Of a stretch of DNA of 17,720 nucleotides, positions 1 to 10,700 are shown piece after piece. Source of the DNA: Hemicentrotus pulcherrimus. Taxonomy: Eukaryota > Echinodermata > Echinoidea > Camarodonta > Strongylocentrotidae. Numbering within the stretch: the stretch's first letter is position 1; the number at the start of each line of letters is the position of its first letter. Made by a program: the position numbers and the translations under genes. The notes under the pieces are model-generated. The model had not been told where the DNA came from and made no database searches. It was given only the letters and a program-made list of their open reading frames with translations. The stretch spans positions 79,252 through 96,971 of the forward strand of contig BEXV01000896.1 of the NCBI GenBank assembly GCA_003118195.1, given 5' to 3'.

Positions 1-231
1 GAAAGCTATATATGGGACAACACACATGGTGTCGGGGTTGGTACTACCTTGATTTCCTTGTCTTTCTATGCTCATTACTCAGCCAGTATACATGTTCTTT
101 CAAAATTGTTTGGCACTTGTCATTTATTTGTAATCTTGAACATTCAGTGTAAGTTTCGTTTAATTCTGTGAGAACTATTTTTTTTTAAAACCAGAACTGG
201 AGTTTATCTTTAACAAAGAAAGATTGTAGAT

Positions 232-286
232 TAGTGTACTCAATCGACCCAGATGTCTTGTGGGATTCCTCAAACTCTGGTTACCC
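232..286 (-). pseudogene. Decayed copy of the donor end of exon 492-640
   Basis: On the plus strand, TACTCAATCGACCCAGATGT here lines up with TACTCACTCCACCCAAGTGT at 484-503, and similarity of about three quarters continues for some 54 bases with two small gaps. The copy covers the exon end and its donor. The donor GT is mutated to TT, and the frame has a stop where the exon reads GAGCTT GTA. It cannot be a functional exon in this form. The rest of 1-491 shows nothing I recognise. Confidence 0.55.
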
Positions 287-491
287 TACGTATTTTGTAA
301 TACTCATTTTCATCGATTGCTGAGATTTGGACTAGGCCCTAGGAAAACTGTTCTTTAAAACAACTAGTGAATGGTCTTTATTCGTGCGCCGAGTTGAATA
401 AAGTGTCTCATCTTTCATCGAATGCAACCATCTTGTACCATTGAACTCATGGCCATTCACTATTTGTCACAGTCATTATTATTATACTCAC

Positions 492-640
492 TCCACCCAA
501 GTGTCTTCTAGGATCCCTACAAGCTCTGGCACCCGGTTCTCTCTGACATCATTAGTAAGGCACACTACGATGTCATTGTCACCTGATAGATGTACTATAA
601 TCAGCTGATCCCTGCCTGGGGTCACGCTGACTCCGGTCAC
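492..640 (-). CDS. MYO1D: Myosin exon 14 visible (TH1, late)
   Basis: 149 nt, 49 codons plus GA (product 671-719). It reads [18 protein letters not shown] then DIVVCLT and [14 protein letters not shown], matching LTGLSVSNGKDQLVVFH ... ELVGVLVNHF. The frame would stop at 488-490, but a strong donor (GTGAGTAT) precedes that stop, and the family has about 50 more residues, so I end the exon at 492. The final exon is not visible in 1-491. If the donor were not used, the tail would end here, truncated. Confidence 0.88.
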
Positions 641-3600
641 CTGAGTGGAGTAAAGAATAATGAAAACAAAAGAACAAATTACAGGCACAACGCAAAGTTG
701 GAGCTCAATTTTTATAGTAGGATTCTTGTCTCTAAACAACAATACCAAACATGAGCACCGAGCGTGAAATCACCCAATGATCTTTTGGTGATATATTAAC
801 CTAAATTTTCCATCCTCCATCTAGGAGAGTGTTTCACAAAGACTAAGATCAACTTTAAGTTGGACTTAAATATGGCAGGCCGTTCATGCCAATGTTTGCA
901 CTCACCATTTACTGGCTTTTGTCTTTCAAGGGACGTACACAAAATGTACAAATCATGGTCACAAATCTACAGAATTTATATTTTTTGATAATTCGCTATC
1001 TAAAGATCATAATGATTAGAGAAAACAGTGGCATTAATGGCTGCCATAGCTAAGTCCCACTTAAAGTCAATCTTAGTCTTTGTGAAACACCCCCCAGGTG
1101 TAGGAGGAGGAATTGATTTCTGTTTGCTTTGGGCCCCTTAGGACAGCCGGGCTAAGGCCAGGATAATATCAGTACTTTGAAAGTGCCTTGCACAATCTGT
1201 GTGATGGATATGGGCGCAAGGTGAATGTATCTATTATTATTATTAGGATATGATTATATTTACCTCAGTAACAGGGGTCCCTGGTCTCATAAGTTTGAAG
1301 TTCTTCTTGGGATCCAGTTTGTAGATGAACCGATCAGTGACCACTAGCGCCCTCTCAGCAAACTTATTATGCTTGTTGACCTGAGCAAATAAAAGCAGGA
1401 AAATCAGTTACGGTGCGAGTCACAAAAACAATAACCCTGTTTTAATGTTCTATTAGTCTAATAAATTGAGTCAAGGATATTTGTTCTTTAGCCTATCATG
1501 TTTATGTTTTCTTTGATCTTACATCTTGATGAACAGAATCTGGCTGTGGACACCTGAAAACCAGTATTTTGCTTAATAGTGGGCCGTTTATGGGCAGAGC
1601 ATGAGTCCTACCACCCAAGTAATCCGGGGTGGGGGGGGGGGCATCTGTCACCTGTTATACTTGTGCTTTTTTTCCTTCTCCCTCTCTCCTTCCACTCTTT
1701 TTGTGAGTATGTTTTTTCTCTTTTCCTCTTTTTCTTTATTTGTTTGCCCTTCAATGGTGAGGGTTCATGTCTTCTTCTACACTCATGCTCTTTCCCCCTC
1801 TCAATCCCCCTCTCTCTCTCTCTCTTTCTCCCTCTGCCTCTCTCTCTCCCCCTCTCAACCCTTTTTTTACCCTTTGATTAGGAGGGGGATTTGCCCTCTG
1901 TATTCCCCCTCCCCTGCATGCATCTAAAAGTTTACCAGTGGATCATGAAGGAAATTCAAGTACTTTCTCACTCTATTTACCCCTTTTTACTATTCAATTG
2001 GCAAGGGGCAATGTGTCTTGTGCCCCCTGCCACTGGGTGTAATGAAAGGAAATACCTTGAGGATTTTTGATGAGAAGAGAACGTTGCTGAACCTGTCCTT
2101 GGTATTGAGTTGTCCTATCATCGCTACATACACTGAAGACTGGAAGTTTTCATCCATCTGGGAAAGTTAAAAGTGATAATGCTAAGAATTGATCGATATA
2201 TTAATGATTTTTATTATCATCATTACTTTTATCCAGCAAAAGACAAAAACCAACAAAGCAGTGAAAACAGAACAGTAGGGTTTCAAGTAAGTCACACAGA
2301 TGCCGGGAAAATAAAAGGATTAATTCAATAACTTTTCTTGTCTGTTCTTGATCGTCATGTTTACAAAAAATGGCAGAATTGAAAGCAATAAGAAAGACAC
2401 AACAATTCCCACCCATTTCCTAAAAGAGTAGATACATTAAAGCACATATGAATACAAAACTGATTGGTTGAGCGTTGGCGTTTTTCTGCCCATGACATTG
2501 ACCATTTCATGGATTCTTATTTTAGTAGATAAACATAAACAAATTTGTTATCAAATTTGAACTTTGGTATTGATACCCTTCTCATGAAAACATAAAAGAG
2601 CTCATTGAAGTTCACAACTAATCGTTTATAGGCTTTTCATCTTTTAAAGTTTGGCAAATGTCCATCATGACTCACCCATTAGGCTCACGTAATTAGTGCA
2701 TAGAGACATGCAATTATGCCTATGTGTTATGAACTATAGAAAAACGTCTAATTATTATCAATTATTATCATTATTATAACTTACAGATGACAGATAATCT
2801 CCTCTCCATCTTCTTTGATGACCCCAGTTTGACCGTCGACCTGACAGGGCTGACTGAGCGGCTGACTTGAGTCTGATCTCTGGCCATTCTTCACTGGGGA
2901 TGTTCCTAAGGATCTGAGCAGCTATCCATCTACACCCAAACAATTTATAGTTAAATCATTCTTAAAACTCATGGTGGCTATATGAAATCGTGCATTAGGG
3001 CAAGTCATTTTCATTTCATTTTATTTCCTCCATTACCAAAAATTCAATTACCATAATATTTCAGTCTACCGGTATACATTTGGAACCAACAAATAGGAAG
3101 AGTTGCAAGGCTGGTCCTGTTCAATACACCATAATTCATGACGATAAATGAATTATGAAGAGTAAAAACTGAATCATGAAGAATCATGTATTTATATTGG
3201 AGAAACGACAATGGATGAAGTATTATTAAAATGTGGTCCTTACATCATATGGACAGAAGGAAGACTTAATTCATTCAATGGTCAAATTGGGTAATTTTAT
3301 ATTTTTGGGTGACATAAGTGGAAAAGTAGAATATATCTCTGTATGGAACAAAGAGTTGTCTAGCACATAACAAGCAGCAATTAGCAAATCAAACTAAAGT
3401 GAAGTGTAAATCACACCCTAAAAGATGAATAGTTTAAAGTGACCAAATATCAATATGAATATGTATGTGAAATGTACGTAACAGAATTTTCTCATCTAGA
3501 TGAGTTAATCTAGCAACCAGTAGTTACTTTTTCCTTGCTTCCAAAGCATTAAATGGTCAAGCCCAAAATTACTTGTTTGAATTATTATCTTATATATCAC

Positions 3601-6600
3601 ATCCGTTTGCACGTACCTTGCGAAGTACACAGGACAAACTGCTTCTTAAGCTACCTCACACAAAGTCAAAAGTAACTCTTGGAGATTGCGCTTTCACATG
3701 AGCTGCTTTGAAGCTTTGGAATAACCTACCACTAGACAAAACAAAAGACTCGTCTGTTGCTGTCATCAAGGTTTTGTTGAAGACGCAATCATTTTCAGGA
3801 GCTTTTCTTAAGTATTTTGTATTTTGTGTCTGTAAAGTAGCACTGTTTGGATTTTATTTCTTCATTACAGTGCTGTAGAGTAAATATATAGTATGCGCTT
3901 TATATAAATTGATCCAATTTATTATTACAATTGTCTGTTTTCTCCTATGATCTAAAATAGCATTAAAGGTACTATATCCCATTTCTAGGCCCCCCAAAAC
4001 GAAAAGGTTGATTCCAACTGCATCTAAAAGAGCATTAGAACTTCCCTCACAAACGAAAGGGCTTGAAAATGGCTTTTAGTGGGAAAATAACCATTAGTCG
4101 AATGGACTTAAGTGATTGCAATCACTTAAGTAATAGTCTGATCTTCAGAACTTAATCTAAAAAAAAATGGCTCACCTCCTATGTGACTTCTGCAGTAGAT
4201 TTGAGAGCGGCACCATCCACCTGTGGGGCTTGGGCCATTCCAAACTCTTCCCATAATCTTTCCTTTGCTTGACCCTGCCGAACGTCGCCTTGACCTTGTT
4301 CAGGTAGGACCGTGGGACGTAGCGCTTGTACGCGTTCATGATCACGTAGATTGCTCGGATCTTCTTCACCCGCCATCTTGCTAGTGTCCCTCTCCATAGC
4401 TTGAAAAACAAAGGTTCATTATCAAATAAAAATGAAAGGATTATTTCAAATTCACAACTTCGATTTTTTTAAAGCTAAACTCATCACCATTTGGCTATAG
4501 TGTCCCTCCATAGCTTGAAAAAACAAAGATTCATTATCAAATAAAAATGAAAGGATTATTTGAAATTCACAACTTTTATTATTTCAAAGACTAAATTCAT
4601 CACCATCTGGCTATAGTGTCCCTCTCCATAGCTTGAAAAAGTGGAGGTTCATTATCAAATAAAAATGAAAGGATTATTTGAAATTCACAACTTTGATTTT
4701 TTAAAAGGCTAAATTCATCACCATCTGGCTATGGTGTCCCTCTCCAAAGCTTGAAAAAGTGAAGGTTCATTATCAAATGAAAATGAAAGGATGATTTCAA
4801 ATTCACAACTTTAATTTCTTAAAGGCTATTTGCATCACTATGATCTGCTTCAAAATGGCATAAAGTCTTTTTATTCAATTTTACGATCTCTTATATGTCT
4901 AAAATGTTGCATCCTTGCACATGTTCCAAAGAGAATAAATTATGGATGGACAATAGGTCAAAAATTATTAGCAATTTACAATATTTTAAAACATTCCGTT
5001 AATTCATGGATTATCTCTGACCTTGACATGTTATCCTATCAATTTGATCTAGGATTGTCATACCTTTTGTAGGAATGTTGCTAGCGCCGGAAGTAACCTG
5101 GTCCTAGCCTCCTCCAGCTGGACTATGGTCCTGGGGGTTCTAATAAAGATCTTGGTCTTGCCGTACTTAACATCGTGCTCTAGCTGGAGTTCCTGGACCA
5201 GGGTCTGGACCCCAAGCTTGTCGTCTCCCCCTCGGAAGTTGGGCCAGGTATAGCCTGACAACATCTTGTACCTGACATCAATACCGTGGGAGAATTAGAA
5301 TTAGATTTTAAAGATATATTATGATTATTTTATAAGAGTATGTATAAATACACAATTACAGTGATCAATACTGGTAAAACAAACGACTATGTTTTATATA
5401 GACTGTGTAGGGTAGTAGCAAGCAAGTGACCATAGTCTATCAATACCCTGGTAAATATGGATTCAGTCATACATGTAATTCTGTACTTTACAGAGCACAT
5501 TCTCCAATGCACTAGGGAACATTCCATCCAGGCACCATTTCATAATGCTACACAAAGCACAATGCCATCCGCATCCTACCAGGTACTCATTCAAGACCTG
5601 GGTGGATAAAAGCAATGCTGATAAAATGCCTTGCGTCATGCTAAGGACCTTCTATCTTTAATGAAATAAAGCCTGGAGCATACACATGTATATCATGTTG
5701 AGCATGACAGTTGTTACCCATTACAGCTATTCTTTATCATTTTCATTTTCTTTACATTAATTGCCCCTGTATCAAATTTGATTCACAGCATCTTAATTAT
5801 GCAACAATCATCTAAAACCATTGAAAGAATGATCATTTACTGATTGAGTGCTTTAATAGAAAAGAGTGCTTGATATGATACATGTAATAGAGCTCTATTA
5901 AGGTGTATAGATCAAAGGTACTAATTCATTGGCATTGTCTCAAATCAAATATATCCTGTTTTTTGGTCTCAAACCAAATATATCCTGTTTTGTATGACTA
6001 CTGCTCCACCTGTTTATCTATTTAGCCAAACTGACTCCTCAGTATTTCCCTAATTGACATCACTGCCAAAAATGTACATTTCCTGTAAACATTCACATTA
6101 TATAATTATCTTCTATCTTTCTCTACCTCATCAGGATAGCAGGGACTGATCGAATGACACGTATGAACATCTGACAGATTTTGACAGTTATAAGGCCTAT
6201 AAAAGTATTTGCAGTGACCTTTTATGATTCATTGTGAACAGTATCACTAAAGGTGGTGAAAAATGATAAAATTAGGTTGCCATGGTTATCTACTCAAATC
6301 TATAAAGTGTCCAAAATGAGACATAATAATTGATAATAGATCAAATTATATACCGCCGCTAATATATAACTATACTCTACTGCACTGTGGCACATGCTTC
6401 TCTGAAGACTGATCTGTCATAATTTCCTACACTAAACAAACTCCAAACATAAACCCTTAACCCCACAATTTAGCTAATCCTAAACTAAAACTTAAACTGA
6501 ATTGCAACCCTAACACTAGCCCTATACTTAGACAAATTAAAGCCCAGAGCACTTGTTTTCTGGAGCAAAGGGCTCAGAAATTAACAGACCAATCCTCTTT

Positions 6601-7753
6601 GTTGTTTGCCTACCTGAGTAGAAATCGTTGGTAGTGTTGCCTCGATGCGAAGCCTGCTCTCCTGACCCAGACATTCTCTAAAAGTCCCAGATACCTTACT
6701 TGATGTAAGCATCTTACGTCATCAAAGAGAAGCGGTGATTTCTCCTCATTTGGTTTGATGCATCTTACGTAGAAAGGCTCCTACAGAAAGATTGAAATGT
6801 GGCAAATAATATAAAAAATGCTATACTTGCTAATCATTAAGGTTTGTAAAAGCTTAATACCACATGTTATGATTATTCCCACCAATGAAAGGTTTTTGTG
6901 TAAATGTACTAAGTGCCTGTTGACCACCATATATCCTTGTAACATCATTCATGTCCACTATAACATGATGCTTCTGATTTTCCAATATGATTACCCTTAT
7001 TATAGCTCAGTAAGTAACTCAGTATCGCATTAGAGATATAAATTCAAAACAAGTTAAACAAGGAAGATCATTATTACTAAATTCTCAGAAAATTTACCCT
7101 CAAATATATATTTTTTTTTAACAATCTGCTCACTGCCAAAGCTTAAAAATCTTATAATTGTCCAACTTTTTATAAAGGCTTAATTGGGACACAACACTAA
7201 CTTTGTTTGTTGTTGATAGTAGGGTCTGGATAAACATGTGTGTCTGTATGCATGTGCCCCTAGTAAGAATTCTCCATTATTTCATATAATTAATTAATTA
7301 ATTAATTGATTAATTAATTTTCTTATTCATTACCATTATTATTATTATTTTTATTATCATTATTATCATTATTATTGTTATTATTATTATACTTATTAAT
7401 ATCTTTATTTTTTAGGGGGAAGGGGGTGGGGGTTACATATGCAACATTTGAGGGATCTTGTGTACAGGATCCATACTATTGTTGACCACTACTTAATTCC
7501 ATTTATCCATATGAATCCCCAGCAATCCCCTGACAAAATAAAAAGAAAAATAAGAGGAAGAAAAATAAGGGGAGAACCCCATCCAGATAACATATAGTTT
7601 ACATACCTTTGATGCCAGGTTCTTAACTAGTTCTATCATGGAATTCTTGAAGACTGTGCCAGCAGTAGGAGGTCGTTTGGTTACCTGTACAACACGGAGA
7701 AGAAAGGAAATATATGTCATTGCTACAATGGATGACCAGGATGAAATAGAGAG

Positions 7754-7796
<43 letters not shown>

Positions 7797-10700
7797 GATA
7801 AATGAAGATGGAAAAAAAAAGGAGATACAGAGATACTGTAGTATAGATAGATAGACAGATGTAGATATATGTATACAGATAGATAGATAGATGTAGTTAT
7901 ATAGAAAGATAGGTACCGGTAGATCGATAGATAGCCAGCAGTTGAATATTTCTGCAAATGTGCATTTTCAACTTTTGAACTCTCAGTTACAACTATACAA
8001 CAAACATCAGTCCATACATCTTCTCAACTGTTAAACATAAATTAAAACTAAAAGGTGTGATGACAGTTTGTATTTGTGCTCTTCTGTTGCTCTCAAGATT
8101 GGTGGTGGTTGTTATTTTACCTGAATGCTAAGAAAGCACAAATGCTTGTAAGTATAAAGCAACCAGACGGCCGATGGCTTTAGGCACTTTCCGAGGGACC
8201 TGGTAATAAGGATTAATGCCTTACCAAAGGGCACTTGTGCATTGCCTTGGTTTCGAACCCGGGACATCGGATTATGAGACCACTGCTCTACCGACTGAGC
8301 TGTCAAGATGACTTGACCATTCAAACAATGTATGAATACATCTACATTGTAAGTCATATATCTATCAAGTATTGTATAAAAACTATCACATACTATATCT
8401 AATCACGTGTCATGTGACATAAAGGCATGGAGANTGTCATGTGACATAAAGGCAGGATGATAAACTTACTGCTGTGACCTTCTGCTGACCTTCAGGCCAC
8501 ATGGACGAGATTGTCTCGTTCTGACTGGAGAAGAGAAGACGCTTGAAGTCTTGGAAGAGAGTATCCTTATTCTTGTCCATGAAACCAGTCACATCATATC
8601 TATACAGGATAACATAGGAAACAATAAGGTCTGTCTACTTCAAACAGTTTCAATCACAATCAAAACCAAATTATATTCCTCGTCCAAGCCTTTTTCTGTG
8701 TTATTAAAAGCACCCAAAATTAAATTTGGCTTAGCTCAGTCCACTAATATTATGACAGTGGATGAGAGGGAAGAATTACATCACTCGCTCTTTTCAGGTT
8801 GCATCGGCCAAACTTTGGAATAAACTACCGGGAAATCTAAAAAACTGTGATACTGTTGACAACTTTAAGGCGAGTCTTAAAACATTTTTTTTCAAACATA
8901 CTTTCCAATGTTAATGAGAGGAAGTATGTTGAGTATATCTCACTATTCTTATGTTACTCTATCCACCTTTCCTTCTTACTCTTTCTTACAGTGCATAGAG
9001 ACATATTGTGATATGCGCTATAGAAGTACGGTATATTATTATTTATTAGAGAGAGACAGAAGAAATGGCTTGGACACATAATGCGGCATGATGAGGGCTT
9101 GATGATCAGGGTCATAGAAGGTCGTATTCATGGAAAGAAGAAGAGGGGAAGACATCGTAAAGGCTTTCTAGACGATGTACAGAATGTGGAGCAACAGGGT
9201 ATGAAACGCTAAAACGGATGGCTCAAGACCAAGCTTGGAGAGACACTTGATATAGAATGTTGATTGGGTCACTGAACCTGTCATAAACTGACAGATCACT
9301 ATTGATGATGATGATATTATTATTATTATTATCACAATATTGTGCAGTTTACACACATAAAGACAGATGAAATTTCGAATTCCTTGTCTTACATTGATTT
9401 TATTGTGGATTGAAATGTTTTCATATACAAATAGATAACATTTGAAGAGTTCTTGGAGTAACACCACAAGTATTTTGAGGTTAGGAAAGAGGGTGAAATT
9501 ACATGTCAATAACATTAGAGATCTATTATCATTACTGTGGAATTTACATGGATGAAGATATATGACTTACGTGACATCACCAGCATAATGCTTGATGATG
9601 AAGTTCTTGCCATGTTCTAAGCTCTTCTCAGATGGTTGCAGAGCTCTACTTGTGTAGTGAGGATGGGACGACAGTTTCTTGTCCATTGCATCCAAGAAGA
9701 TCTGTAGAGGAGGAGATTGGAAAGAGGTTGGAGAATTTATTGATCATCTGACTGGTAAAGGAGCAAGCACAATAAAGCATCTATTTGGTAGGAGTGTAGT
9801 GGCCGAGTGGTTTAAGGCGCTTGACTGGAGATGCGAAGGTCAAGGGTTTGAATCCCAACAAGGCACTTATATCCTTTGGCAAGATATTAACCTGCACTTG
9901 CTACTCTCCACCAAGATGTTAAATGGGTACCCGTTCATTATTGTTGGTCCAACAGTTTTGGGCCTAAAGTAACGCCTGGCTAGAATACTCCCCAGGGAGA
10001 GGAGATTGTGCACACAATGAGTGCAGGAAAGTATTGAATCCAATGACCAGGGTAATAGTATATATGAAAAGCGCTTAGAGACATATTGTAGATGTATTAA
10101 GCGCTATATAAAAACGGAATATTATCATTATCATTACAACTCTGAGACCTCCCAGTTAAGAGACCACTGCTCAACAATGAGCCATCATGCCTCCATAATG
10201 AATGAAATAGAAACTGTGAGAATTGCTGAAATAAATACATGCCTTTTTGCAAGGTCATAAGAGAAGCGATCGATGGTCAGAAGATTGATTAAAAAAAGAG
10301 GCTAATAGACATTTACAAATACCAAAGGGAACAAATGGCTACTTTTGGGGGCTACCTCCTGCCAATGAACAAGAAGGACTTTAATTTGTTTGCATATAAA
10401 TGCCTCAAATACTTCCAAGAAGTTGCAAATCTCACAACAAACTATTGAGAGAAAAGATTTCATATATTAATATCTAGTGACTTTAACAAGAGCAAAATAC
10501 ACGAACAAGACTGTGTTGTAAAATTGAAATGTCTACTTTCAGAAAATAACAAACAAGAATGTGTATTGAAATGCTAGAGCGCCATTATGGCAGCCATGCT
10601 AAAGCCAGGGTAATCATTTCAAAAAGTTATTTGGAAGCGCATAGAGACGTTATAATGTAATATGCTCTACCGTAACTTGGATCAGACCAAATCGTAGACC

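Noticed and set aside
488..490. TGA as the natural end of the myosin protein
   Set aside because: It lies within a strong donor (GTGAGTAT), and the family tail continues for about 50 residues, so an intron is the better reading.
1579..1927. Two overlapping plus-strand open frames rich in L, S, F and P
   Set aside because: They are translations of the CT-rich tract; no start context, no domain, and they lie in a myosin intron.
4179..4397. 72-codon minus-strand frame beginning [14 protein letters not shown]
   Set aside because: It overlaps the IQ exon in another frame; the frame starting [10 protein letters not shown] fits the family and the splice phases. I considered a frameshift near the PKPHRW segment but the family match resumes in the same frame (LLQKSHRRW), so no shift is needed.
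6450..6535. Telomere-like CCTAA strings
   Set aside because: Spacing is irregular and no true tandem array is present; more likely part of an old repeat than an interstitial telomere.
7493..7957. 154-codon minus-strand open frame
   Set aside because: Most of it is GATA and GA microsatellite read as Y/I/S/L repeats; the only real coding part is the 26 codons of myosin exon 7, with proper splice sites inside the frame.
8245..8312. Possible functional tRNA gene on the minus strand
   Set aside because: A and B boxes are good, but the acceptor stem does not pair and the sequence continues into a SINE body; the same holds for the heads at 9795 and 16500.
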